64,000 nt of DNA from NCBI GenBank assembly GCA_012934845.2, contig WNNJ02000450.1:1-64000 (forward strand), in the 5' to 3' direction. Every line of letters starts with the position of its first letter. The first letter of the stretch is position 1. The notes under the pieces are model-generated. The model did no database searches and was not told the origin of the DNA. It saw only the letters and a program-made list of their open reading frames with translations. Shown here one piece after another: positions 21,163 to 32,538 of the stretch. Position numbers and translations under genes: made by a program. This DNA is from Pomphorhynchus laevis (lineage: Eukaryota > Acanthocephala > Palaeacanthocephala > Echinorhynchida > Pomphorhynchidae).

Positions 21163-24060
21163 ATGGCGCTCCATCTCCCCTATGTGTCTTCTCCACTAGA
21201 CTCTTTCGCAACGACACACGGTTTCCGCCTCGGCCTCCTCAACGCTAGATCTATTCTCAATGAATCCGATCTTATCCTCAACCTATTCACCAAGCAATCC
21301 ATCGATCTCTTCTGCCTCACCGAATCCTGGCACTCAGATTCCGACGACCTTTCCATTCGCCGTCTGCTCTCTACCGGTTGCTCCCTAGTCGAATCCGCCC
21401 GCCCCCTCAGCTCATGCCATTCTAAATTCTCTAATCATGGCGGCATCGTCGCATTCGCGCGTCACCCAGCGTCTCTTCGCAAAATCAATCCTCCTTTCAG
21501 TCCTTGCTCTTTTGAATTGCTCACTTGTCGTTATTCTAACCCGATCACTCTAGATCTCGCCATTGTATACCGTCCTGGTTCATCAAGTTCCTACATCCTT
21601 TTTTTACCGAACTCGCTGACCACCTTTCTCATTGTTCTTTGTCCTCAATCCTTTCACTCGTTCTAGGTGACTTCAATATCCGCCTAAACCGCCCCTCTTC
21701 CACGGATTCCATCCGGTTCATCAACATTCTATCCAACTACAATTGCAAACTGATCTCCACTACCCCACACATATATTTAATGGGGCACTCGACATCATCG
21801 CTATCCCCGATCATTTTGCTGCCTACACCAAATTGTCCATCTCTGATCCTGGTCAATCCGATCACTTTCTCGCCACCCTTGATCTCACTCACAACCACAC
21901 AGATCATCACACACCTACAATCTTACGTCGCCCTTGGAGAAATCTTGACCTCTCCTTTCTCCGCTCTGCCTTACTCAAATCGTCTCTATCATTACCCACA
22001 ATAACATATTCATCTCCTCACGATCTCGCCTTTCTTTTCGACTCTGAACTCACATCCACTCTCGATATTCTCTTGCCCTTCAAGTCTCACCCACACCGTC
22101 GCTTGCACCGTGCCCCATGGTTTGACATCCAATGCCTACTCTCAAAGCGTCGACTCCGCCATGCTTTTCGAGTCTATCACCGCTCTCTCAGACGTGATTT
22201 CCGCTCGATCACTCCGTCTTTCCGTGATTCCTATCTTGCTCTTCGCCGGTCTCATATCAACCTACTACGTACCAAATGCAACTCCTTCTGGTAGCATACA
22301 ATTATCACTTCATTCAACTCTAAGACTCTCTGGCATACTTTTAACTCAATCCTTGCTCGCTCTTCTTCGCCGTGCAACATCAATGCCAATGATTATTCGT
22401 CATTTCTCCAGACTAAAGTATCCACGTTGCTCTCTCACACCCCGGTCTCCATCCTATCCCACTCTGCCCAGTCTAATCTCATCCTTCCGGAACTCTTTCA
22501 TCTTCTCCCTGTCTCACCTACAGAAGTATCATCTGTCCTCATGTCCTTGCCCAACAAAACCTCACCTGCCGATCCCCTGCCTACTCACATATTAAAATCT
22601 ATATGCTCATCGATATCTCCATTTCTCACATCTTTGTTTAACTCGTCCATCCGCAGTCGTATCTTCCCTTCACACTGGAAATCCGCAATCGTTCGTCCCC
22701 TCCTTAAGAAACAATCGCTCGACCCCTCCCTTCCTTCTAGCTATCGCCCCATTTCACTACTCCCTACTCTTTCTAAGCTCTTAGAACGCCTCATCTTAAT
22801 ACAAATCAACGCTTATCTCTCCTCATCCAATCTGTACCCTCCTTTCCAATCCGCTTTCCGCTCTAATCACTCCACAGAAATCGCATGCATAAAAGTGTAC
22901 AACGACTTACTCATTTCTCGAGACAAGGCTCTATATAGTGTTCTCATCTCCCTCGACCTCTCCTCCGCATTCGACATTGTCGACCACACCGTCCTCCTTT
23001 CTCGCCTTCGTTATGGTTACGGCGTTTCTTCCTCCTCCAAAGCATGGTTTGCCTCATATCTATCCGACCGTTCCTTTCGCGTCTGTTCTAATTCATCATC
23101 ATTCCCTCTTATCCCTATTTTTTTGCGGGGTCCCACAAGGTTCAGTCCTATGTCCCCTCTTTTTCTCTCTTCTGCTTGGCGATCTATCTCCATTTATCAC
23201 ACCTTACTCCTTTAACGTCATGCAATACGCCGATGACATCCTTATCTATGCTCATGCACTTGCACATCGCATACACGATATCGGCATTTCTGCCTCCCAA
23301 CTGTCTTTCTTCTATCTACAAACGTCTCCCCAATCTCCATCTCGTTCTAAACCCCGAAAAGTCCAAAATAATGTGGATCCTCTCCCGTAAATCAAAAATA
23401 TCTCCTCCCACTGTATCTTTTGCCTCATCGATCATCCCCATAGTTCACGATCTCACTTTCTTAGTCTTCCATTTCGATGATCCCCTTTCCCTTAAACCCT
23501 TCGTCCGTGACAAGGTCCGCTCATCTAACTTAATTCTCCGTGACATCAGCCGTATCCGTCCCCTTATCGACTTCCGTTCTTGTATGTATCTTCTTTCATC
23601 GCTTCTTTTCCCTAAAATCGATTACTGCCTTAGCCTTTTCGCCAATTCTCCAAAATCCATCATCCTACTTCTACAACGAATAATCAACACGGCCGTTCGA
23701 GTGCTCTTTCGACTCCGTCGCTTCGACCACACATCCACATATTTTTCCCAACTCTCCTGGCCCATTATCCACATCCGCATCAAACTCCGCCTTCTTCTCG
23801 TTACTTTTAGTCTCATCGCTGTCGACTCCCCATCGTTCACCAACCTTCCTTTCTTAAACGACACTCGCCCCACCTCGCTGTCGCTTCGTTTCTGTCATAC
23901 CCTCTTACTCCACGTTCCTAATTACTCCAACAACTACGGTCTCCGATCCTTCCTCGTCGCCGCATCACTCGCCTGGAATCAACTCCCTCTCGATGTCCGC
24001 CGCGCCCCCTCCTTTATAACATTCGAACACCTCCTCCGTTCACACATTCTCGACACCTGA
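21163..24060 (+). pseudogene. LINE ORF2: AP-endonuclease and reverse transcriptase, frameshifted
   Basis: The endonuclease starts at about 21,220 (FRLGLLNARSI, LTESWH, GGIVAFARH, VYRPGSS) and continues in other frames (LVLGDFNIRL at about 21,655; DPGQSDHFLATLDL near 21,850; linker with WFDIQCLLSKRRLRHAF to 22,294). The reverse transcriptase runs from 22,490 (VRPLLKKQSLDP, YRPISLLPTLSKLLERL, STEIACIKVYND, SLDLSSAFDIVDH as motif A), shifts to CGVPQGSVL (motif B) and MQYADDILIYAH (motif C), and ends with the thumb and C-terminal domain at 24,060 (LVAASLAWNQLPLDVR). Three or more frame changes separate these blocks. CR1/L2-group assignment rests on the GLLNARSI and LPTLSKLLERL patterns. Confidence 0.8.
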
Positions 24061-24144
24061 TTTACAGTTTTGTTTTGTTGTGGTCATGTAAGCGTGCGCT
24101 GGCACGCATTTGCCACGTTAAAATAAATCTTTTTTTTACAAGTC

Positions 24145-27100
24145 TACTAACAAAAATGAAAAAGTCAAGCAGATAAATTATTCAAACGGGATCGGATTTG
24201 GCGTTTGAAGCACGACAGGGAAGTTGATTAACGTATATGAATGGGCAGATGATTTCACGATAGAGGAGCAGCCACCAGGAAGGTGCGGAGTCCAAAGGAG
24301 GTAGAGTAGTTTGGGACATGTTAAAGAAGGAATTACAGGAATGCAAGGAACAGTAAACAGGGCGAGAATTATCAAGAAAAGTAAGGTTGAGAAATGAAGG
24401 GGTATGAAAAGTAATAGGCGGAAAGCAACGATAAGAAGACGAATTTGAACACGACAATAAATTGTAGGCAAATTGAGAGAAGCAAGATAGTATGATGTAT
24501 GATCAAAACGACGAAGACGGAGGAGAATTCGGACGGCTGCGTTGGCGATGCGTTGTAGTGGAAGAAGAGTGGATTTAGGTGAGTTGGAAAATAGACTAAG
24601 ACAATAATCAAATCTAGAAAAAAGGAGAGAAGGTATGAGAATCATTCAAGAAGGAAAATCGATCAATCTACGAACTTAACGGAGGTTGCGGAGGATTAAG
24701 GTAGATGAGCGTACTTTATCTGTAACGAAAGGTTTAAGTGAAAGTCGGTTGTCGAAATGGAAGCATAGGAAAACGAGATTATCAACGATAGGAAGAATTG
24801 TAGAATTTAATGATACGGAGGGAGGTTCTAAGCCGAGGCGTCGAGGTAGGATCCACATAATTTTGGATTTATCAGGATTTAGAGAAAGGAGAAGGGAAGA
24901 AAGATGATTGGAAATTGAGACAAGGCAGTCAAAAGCAGAAACACTAAGATCGTGAATACGATAAACAGGTGCATGATCATAGATGAGAATGTCATCAGCA
25001 TATTGCATAACATGGAAGTTGAATTTATGAGAAATCGAAGACAAATCACCGAGAAGAAGAGAGAAAAGCATAGAGCTTAATACGGAGTCTTGTGGAACAC
25101 CAAACAGGATGAACGAAGGATGGGAGAGAGAAGAGTTAGAATAGACGCGAAATGTACGGTTTGATAGATATGAAGAAAACCATGATACAGTGGGTAAATA
25201 GAAGCCATAATCATGACGAAGGCGATGAATAAGAATCGAGTGATCGACGATGTCAAAAGCAGACAATAGATCAAGAGAAACTATGACACTACATAATTTA
25301 TGACCGCGCGATATGAGTACGTCGTTATAAACTTTAAGACAGGCAATTTCGGTAGAGTAATTAGAACGAAAAGCAGCTTGGAAGGGAGGAAATAAGTTAG
25401 AAGAAAAGATATGTATTAACTTGCTTAAGAACGAGACGCTCAAGGAGTTTATAGAGGGTTGGGAGAAGTGAGATAAGACGGTACGAAGATGGTAGTGAGG
25501 AGACTAGAGATTGCTTTTTTATGAGAGGACGAACACTGGCGCATTTCCAGATGGAAGGAAATGTACGGTTACGAAGGGACGAGTTGAACAATGTGGTTAA
25601 GAAGGGTAAGATAGAGAAGCAGATATTTTTAAGCAAGTGAGTGGGAATTGGGTAAGAAGGAGAGGTTTTATTAGTTAATGACAGCAGAACCGAAGAAACT
25701 TCATCAGACGAAACGGGAAGAAGGTGGAATAGTTCTGGAAGGGAAACATTAAGCAAGTGAGTGTGTACAAGGGGGCTATGTGTAGTATGGAAAGTAAATT
25801 AGATAGCTTAGTTTTAAGATAAGAAGGAAATTCATCAAGATTGATATTACAAGGGGTAGATGATCGTGAAATAATTGAGTTTAAGATTTTCCAATGAGAT
25901 TTAGAGTTGGAGAAGATGACTCGAGTTGATTTCGCCAAAAGATTGTACGTTTAGTACGTATAAGAATAAGATGTGAACGGCGTAGAGAAAAGTAGGAATC
26001 ACGGAGATTTGGAGGGAGTGAGTTGGGAGAACGTTTAAGAAAGCGATTATACATACGAAAAGAGTGACGGAGTCGACGCTTAGAAAGACTACAGTCAGAA
26101 TCGAACCAGGAAGCATGGCGGAAGCGCTGAGAACGTCGAAGTCGACTAGGCAGAAGGTTATTGAGGATCGACTTAAGTTCAGAATCAAACAGAATGCAGA
26201 GATCATCGGGAGAGAAATAGTTGAGAGGAAGTGAAAAGAGTGAAGAATTGAGTAAGGCTGTGCAGAGAATAGTGATATCGAGAAGTTTCCATGGTCGACT
26301 TGGTGGGGATAATGGTAAAGGCGGAGAAGGAGGATGAGGACGAGTAAGAGTAAGAGCGACAATAAAATGATCGGACAAACTAGGATTAGTAATTGGCAAG
26401 GATGTATAGTCATTGAAGCAGTTAGGAACAGCAATGATGTCGATAGCACCGCCGAGAATATGAGTTGGGCTTGTTGAAAGTAATTTATAGTTAAAATCAG
26501 AAAAAAGATTAGTTAAAGTGATAGAGTCAGAGTCAGCAGGGCAATCAAGACGAATGTTAAAGGCACCGAGAGCAAAAGAAGGAGTATAAGACAATGAACA
26601 GTGAGACATAAGATATGCAAGGTCGTTAAACAAGATACATGAGGGGGAAACTGAACCTGGACGGTATACAATCACAAGTTCCAGAGGGAAAGGAGTTGAT
26701 AATCTGCATATGAGTAATTCGAACGAGGTGTAACGGATGTTAACGTTAATTTTACGCAAAGACATTGGGTGACGAGCAATGACAACTATACCGCCATGGT
26801 TAAAAGCAGTAGATGTATGAGAGGCAATTGGACGAGCTGATTCAACTAAAGAACAACCAGAGCGACATAGACGACGAATAGCAAGATCGTCGGAGTCAGA
26901 GTGTCAGGATTCGGTAATGCAGAGAATATCGATAGATAATTAATCGAAGATATCGAGGAGCATTTCAGCTTTATGAAGAATGAAGAGAGTGTTGAATAGA
27001 CTAAGTCGAAAAGTATGCTGAGGAGCGAGATCGACTAGCGAAGAAGACAAGGGGAGAGATGGGACGCCATCGAATTTTTGGCCTTGTGTGTACAACGTGA

Positions 27101-27725
27101 AAATTTCCGTTAATATAGATAAGGATGACTCGCCGTTTGTTTCACGTTGATGTTTCTCAATGGGAGCTAAATTGAGCTGGGCAATATCAGAAGGGAGCGG
27201 TCACGAAAGATACGACAAGTAGATGAAGTGGTTAGAAGTTTAAAACGTTGGGAGAGTACCGAAGAGGCATGTGAACTATGTCGGAAAGCAATTTTTAAGA
27301 GTGGAGGACTGATATGATTGGATTTAGTGGATTTGTTTAAACGAATAAAGGATACAGGAGCGATATTATTGAAGAGGGATGGGTTATCATCATGAATGAT
27401 AGGATAGACCTAAAATATCCTAATGCTAGGATAGACCTGACAGCATATACATCATCATCGAAGCGAGATAGTGGGAAGCAGATTCGGAAATCTTTAAGTT
27501 TGATATGATAATGCAGCGATCGCGCGAAGGAAAACGATTTCGTAGAAGTTGTGGACGGACAAAGCTGGTAGTAGTCGAGGCAGATGAGCAGATAGAAGTG
27601 GAAATGACAGGGGTGCTTGATAGAGAATTAATATTGGTTGGATCAAGTGTGACAGGAGCGTGGTGTTGAATCGGTTGATCAGAGATATGACTGGAGATGA
27701 TTTCGAATGAAGGCAGAATCATTCA
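24145..27725 (-). mobile_element. CR1/L2-like LINE, minus-strand copy, 5'-truncated in ORF1, inactive
   Basis: Same family as the neighbouring plus-strand copy. On the minus strand it holds a piece of ORF1 (27,722-27,426: RNRFPSRDRCIIISNL), endonuclease (about 27,060-25,881: YRPGSVSPSCILF, LGAFNIRLDCP, LSDHFIVALTL) and reverse transcriptase (25,756-24,676: YRLISLLPTLYKLLERL, LDLLSAFDIVDHSIL, FGVPQDSVLSS, MQYADDILIYDH), with the C-terminal domain down to 24,178. It is 5'-truncated within ORF1 and has several frame changes. Its last 3' UTR part is displaced to 19,915-19,972 by the inserted plus-strand copy. Motif B has Asp in place of Gly (PQDS), a likely inactivating change. Confidence 0.8.
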
Positions 27726-27779
27726 AATGATTTTGAATTATTGAAAATTATTCAACACGGCAAGCAACAATGGCGCTCG

Positions 27780-28130
27780 CTGTGTTGCAAATGGCGCTCG
27801 CCGCTGCTGAATTCCGTTTCGCCTCGAGGCAACAGGTCTTGCTCGTGAAGATGGAAAGCGGCCCGACGCAGCGATGCTATTCCTTTGGGAAGCCGGCCAA
27901 ATTCTTGTATGGGATTTAACTTGTCCAAACACGTTGATTGCCAGCTACGTGTCTATGGAATGGCAGTAGAGCCAGAAACGACAGCGTTCTTGCAGCAGCT
28001 GGGTAATAAACAAAGGCACACAACTGGGTCTGTGATGTCATTATTTCCCATAATGGGACTTATTGAAAATCTAAATTATAATCCTTTAATTTATTAAAGC
28101 ATTAGTTAAATTAATCATTTGTTCTATTGA
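27780..28130 (+). pseudogene. LINE relic, C-terminal fragment
   Basis: The plus strand reads GQILVWDLTCPNTLIASYV followed by EPETTAFLQQLGNKQ. This resembles the C-terminus of a LINE group with an LVWDxTCxDTLAxSY signature seen widely in invertebrates. Only about 110 codons remain, with frame changes. A minus-strand piece of what looks like the same group lies at 28,131-28,820, so the locus was rearranged. Confidence 0.5.
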
Positions 28131-28820
28131 GTATGCCATTCGGGCCTCTTTACAGTCATTTTTACTGCGACGTGGCGGATGAAGCGAGTTTTGCCTTTGC
28201 TCCATAAATACAACGATATTGTTTTTCGGGAATGAACAACGAGTCTCAAAGCTACTGCGGTAGAGAGACTGATCTTCTAAGTGGGTGTCGATCAGGTGAT
28301 AGGTAGCTCCTCAAGAAATGCACCAGACCATGGTAAAGCCAACGCTATCAAGCGAGCTCGCGATTCTGAAGTCGTCGAACCGTATAGCATCTGTCGATAG
28401 ACCAAGTCGAAGTATACATCCGTCCATCGTTTCTAAAAGATTGGTTCCGATAAGATGGTTGCTTCAAATTCTACACTCCATATGATGGGTGCATCAACGA
28501 AGTCTGGGTGTGAAAAGTACGAATGAAAAGAATTAAAATTCTGCAGTAGTATGTTGATCAACGGGCTGCGCCACACAAATACACGCCAAAAGCTAGGATA
28601 GCAATTTCGTACTCATGTCAGAAGCCTATACCGCTAAGAGTTATCGGTACTGTAGTCTGTCTCCAGGCCTCATCATTAAGGTGTACGTTCAGAACTGCGC
28701 TTAGTATCCGACGAATTTCCAAATCGAAATCCAAATGTTTTCCGTTTCGAAAGCAGGGAGAGCAGCGGAGAAGGAATCCGATCTTTGGGAGGCTGATGGA
28801 GTTTCGAAAGAGGACCAATA
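28131..28820 (-). pseudogene. LINE relic, post-RT region
   Basis: On the minus strand LSAVLNVHLNDEAWRQ followed by VPITLSGIGFRHE is the region after the reverse transcriptase in the same LINE group (LxDxxWxQxxLPxxxGGxGxR). Further down come LSTDAIRFDDFRIAS and a degraded tail. Several stops and frame changes. It lies in inverted orientation to 27,780-28,130. Confidence 0.5.
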
Positions 28821-28839
28821 CATAATGGGCATCAAGTGT

Positions 28840-29390
28840 ATCGTGATCATCAACTATATTATATATTTTAATATTATATTTTTGATTGATGCGAAAAATA
28901 TCAAATCAATTTCCTACAATTGGATTCTACAATTTTTGAGCATTTTTTTAGATCACAATCACGCATATGATAAATTTGCAGACAAGCATCAACGAAGACA
29001 CAGTTCATTACACCACAGTTCATTTCTTTCTTGCAGTCTTCCCTTTCTTCATGACCTCAAATCCAGGGGGATTACACTTATATGGATTCAGCTGTTTTGT
29101 ATATGAATTCAGTTGTTTACTACCCAGTTATTTCGGTTAATTATCAGCGTTTACAATTTGAAGGAGCGAAATCATAATGGTATTCTTTGATGATGGTGAT
29201 TATTTCTTTAATGGGGTAATTCACGATTTAATACGATTAAAAATTTCTCTCGAATGACCTCGCATTTTTCCTCGATTGCTTAACAATGATACGTTTTCAA
29301 GCGTGATATACGTTTCGTACTCGTCAAGCAAAAGCAAATCTACACGGTTCCTTATGCGTTTTTAAAAATTATTATTATTATCCATTATTC
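28840..29390. other. AT-rich spacer, no gene recognised
   Basis: No convincing coding text. An imperfect 20-bp direct repeat (ATGGATTCAGCTGTTTT against ATGAATTCAGTTGTTT) lies at about 29,080-29,120. The right end borders the tail of a minus-strand LINE. Confidence 0.5.
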
Positions 29391-30830
29391 CAATACATAC
29401 CAAAGCCAAAAGGCTATTCAGGCAGAGTCCAAAAAAATAAAGCAAAAGCATATGGTCAGTCAACGTAGCTAATTAGGGTATTCTAGTGGTAGTGTTGAAT
29501 GGCGGCATTGTTCATGTATCCATTTGTAGCATCGTGATTTAAACGTTCTCAAACTGGGGGCTGCAACGACTTCCTCAGGCAACGAATTCCACATGTTAAT
29601 TCCTCTCCTTGAGAGTCTATACACTTTTGGTAATCTGCCAAATCTAAATTTATACAAGACTCTGCTATGTCCCCGCAACTGATCTACCCGCCTAGTGATT
29701 ACATCAGTGGGATAACCTACCACATCATTCGACATATGCCATAGACATAGCATTTCCAAGGATATGAACCTCTCACGTACCGACAACATCCCAATACGAC
29801 TTAGACGTACATAATAGTCAATACCACTTAAGCCAATACAGAGCCTCGATACGCGCCTAAGAATAGACTCCAGTTCTAATAGTTCTTGCTTAGTGACAGG
29901 GAAACAAGCCTGAATGCAGTACTCCAAGTGTGGCCTGACGATGGAGATGAATAACCTCTTGAACATGTGACAGCTTAACCTGAGGAATGCATTTTTAATA
30001 CAATATAACGCCCTAGTAGCTTTACCTAGAAATAAGTCGGTGTTCAACTTTGTTTTCAAGGATCGATGGACAATAATCCCTAAATCCTTACGATGAGACA
30101 TTTTCTTTAAGACAATATCTCAAATATAGTACCTTAGAGTTTCAATCAGGCGACCTAGTTGCATGAGGACACATTTATCAAAATTCAACCGTAGTTCGGT
30201 AGAATCGCACCACTTGATCAGAGAGTTTAGATTATTTTGTAACGATACTCGATCAGCAGGACTTCTAATGATCGGCCAAATCTTTAGATCGTCTGCAAAC
30301 GCTAGATGAGAGCATGATAAGCGGAGTAGCAGATCATTAATGAAGATTATAAAGAGCAGTGGGCCAAGGACTGATCCCTGCGGTACGCCAGAATTAATAT
30401 TTACCGAATAAGAAAACACACCCCCACACAAACTCGGAAAGACCTATTCGATAGAAATTCCCTGACCCACTCACAAATATATGAATGAAGTCCATAGTGA
30501 TACAGTAAAGACACTATGCTGTCGTGTGGTACCCTATCAAAAGCTTTCGAAAAATCAAGGAATACTGTATGAACCTGAAACCCAGCCCCCAGAGCATCAG
30601 CCCATTTTTCACGCGCAGTTAGTAGGTTAGTAAGGCATGAACGTCCGATCCTGAAACCATGTTGAGATTCAACCAATATGTGATTACGATCCAAATGATC
30701 CCTGATTCTACTAGCAATGATTCTTTCTAAAAGTTTGCAGAATACGCTAGTCAAGCTAATGGGCCGAAAGTCCGCGCAAAAGCTAGCAGGATGCTTTTTG
30801 GGAATAGGCACCACAATAATACATTTTTTG
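29365..30830 (-). pseudogene. CR1-like LINE, 5'-truncated copy with most of the RT
   Basis: Minus-strand text from 30,814: MVPIPKKHPASFCADFRPIS, CKLLERIIASRIRDHLD, HGFRIGRSCLTNLLTA and FLDFSKAFDRVPHDSIV (motif A). After a frame change SGVPQGSVLGPLLFIIFIND (motif B) and LAFADDLKIW (motif C, FADD), then RKDLGIIVHRSLKT, ISIVRPHLEYCIQA, LILRRVSRLCIG-like text and the C-terminus SLRTFKSRCYKWI to 29,469. Two frame changes disrupt it. The 3' UTR ends at about 29,365 in an (ATA)n tail followed by A/T runs, the same kind of tail as in the copy at 53.7 kb. The endonuclease is lost to 5' truncation. Confidence 0.8.
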
Positions 30831-31353
30831 CATTAAATGAGAACGCTATTTTTCATCAGATGTACACCTTGCTGAGCGTAACAATAAAAAGGAATCTTAC
30901 TATAAGCATGACTCAATTAATCCTTGATGTTTAAACATTTCTTATTTTTAATATTTTATAAATTTCAAAGTTAGAAACTTAAAAAATTATATTTAAGTAT
31001 TTTTCATATATCTTATCAATATACAATGATTTGAGATTTTTTCTATGCTCTCACGAAAAAACATACAATTTTTTTATTTTTTTGTTCAAAAAGTAATTTG
31101 AATTTGAAATATCTTAAAATTTTGCAATTATAACATATAATTTTTATTGCGTTATCGTAAACATCACAGTTATATTGACTTAAGTTGAAAATATTAAAAT
31201 ATTTGAATCATTCAAAAAAGAGTTATTTAAAATGTCTTTTCAAAATATGCATATTTTTAAGTTTATTTTAATTTTGGTCAAACAATCGATCCCCAATAAG
31301 ACATTAAATCCATTTTGTTGAAACTTATCTTCATTATTCCTTTTATATTCAAT
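30831..31353. other. AT-rich spacer, nothing recognised
   Basis: Low-complexity A/T-rich DNA between the 5'-truncated LINE and the long hairpin. Confidence 0.6.
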
Positions 31354-31467
31354 TTCCTCCTCTCTGCTTGATGTCGGTGGATCTCAACAGTTGAGGTCTT
31401 ATTTACTGGAATAGTGAATGAGGTCCCAAATTGTTGATGGTCAGTGACATCAAGCGAAGGGGATGAA
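31354..31467 (+). ncRNA. Long hairpin, about 48-bp stem with 5-nt loop
   Basis: The plus strand folds back on itself around the loop GGAAT. The stem runs for about 50 positions per arm with about six mismatches or bulges, many G-U pairs, and an uninterrupted block GCTTGATGTC/GACATCAAGC. The G-U pairs make the fold far better on the plus strand than on the minus strand, which suggests selection on or origin from RNA. It could be a microRNA precursor, another small-RNA hairpin, or a foldback element. No known microRNA seed was recognised. It lies 126 bp beyond the 3' end of the Merlin transposase gene. Confidence 0.4.
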
Positions 31468-31592
31468 TGGGGGGGGTAAATATGTGATTAAACTACGCGG
31501 TTGCATTTAATAGAACTAAGAGATTCAAAACCGTTTTACTTATAATTTTTTAAAAGGCACAACGGTTGCAAATATTTACCGAATAAATAAAA

Positions 31593-32538
31593 TTATTGGC
31601 ATAGCTTAAAATTCCTTAGACACTCGAATATGGACTCTAATTTATTGTCATTTCGATGACGTCTGTGCCAAATGAATTCGACTAAATATGAGTCAATCAT
31701 TGAGCGATGTGTACCCCATCGCTTTCTATTGCCTGATTTAAGCTGGTTCCATGTTGACTCAATTTGTTGAGTATGAATTCCTTCTGAGCTAACAAAGTCA
31801 ACTGAATGATTTACAGTTCGGTGTTCAAATCTGTATCCTTCTAGGGTTTGCACACCACAATATCCTTTCCATAGATCTGAATGAATGATCGATCCAGGTA
31901 GTATGCACTGTTTTATGCACTCGTTAAGAGTTTTAGCATTTCTATGATCAACAGCAAAAAGAAACACTTCAGATGTTTCTCTACACACGCCACCGAAAAC
32001 CCATTGTTGTGGAAGCATGCGCCCCCTATTATATTTCCGACGGGCGAAAACTGTTTCATCGATCTCAACTATTATATTTTCGCCCCCTATCTTACATGGA
32101 TTTTTTAATATTTCATCAGCACAAGCCTCGCGCATGTAATTATTGTAGTCAACGGTCGTGCTGTGATCAATCGCCAATTCTTCTTCGCAAAATTTAATGC
32201 TGGTTAATTGTTTAGACCAACAGTACATAAACATAATTGTTTTACGAAGCGGTAATCGTGCTCCTTCAAACCAAGTCCCACTTCGAACTGTAGTTGAAAC
32301 GGAGCATTTCGATTTTTGGCATCTCCAATATACTTTATTACATCTGACACTTAATGTCATTAGATGCTTACGACAGCATCTTATTTCTACAAAAGAAGAT
32401 AAATATATAATTATTTCGAACCAAATATAACCATTTCATACCACTTGGAATTAATCGATAATTCTGTAAAAACTTGACAGCATCTAATTCTGTAGAAATG
32501 TTTCGCAATATCCACTCTAAATTAATATTATTAGACAT
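31593..32538 (-). CDS. Merlin-type DNA transposase (DDE), two exons
   Basis: Exon 1 is 32,538-32,442 from ATG and exon 2 is 32,386-31,593; the 55-nt intron starts GTATGA and ends CTTCTTTTGTAG. Splicing gives 296 residues without a stop. The N-terminus has a zinc ribbon (Cys36/Cys37, Cys48, Cys55, Cys60; YWRCQKSKC), followed by VRSGTWFEGARLPL, typical of Merlin and the related IS1016/ISXO2 transposases. The catalytic triad is visible as Asp142 (VEIDETVF), Asp203 (IIHSDLWKGY) and Glu242 (QIESTWNQLK). It would cut and paste its element with 8-9 bp target duplications. The coding frame looks whole. I could not find a convincing pair of terminal inverted repeats by eye, so it may be a stranded or domesticated copy. 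Confidence 0.85.

Larger units (their letters stand above)
20174..24130 (+). mobile_element. CR1/L2-like LINE, near full length, frameshifted
   Basis: Near-complete element of the CR1/L2 group: minisatellite 5' end, ORF1, 26-nt gap, ORF2 (endonuclease then RT), and a 3' UTR with hairpin GCGTGC/GCACGC (24,092-24,107) and a poly-T/AATAAATC end. ORF2 is interrupted by at least three frame changes, so this copy cannot move by itself. It is inserted in opposite orientation in the 3' UTR of another copy (24,145-27,725), with a TTAC-like overlap at the junctions, so it is the younger of the two. Confidence 0.8.

Noticed and set aside
21639-22595. Overlapping plus-strand frames of 120-180 codons beside the LINE ORF2 frame
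   Set aside because: Ser/Leu-rich shadows or continuations of one frameshifted ORF2, not separate genes.
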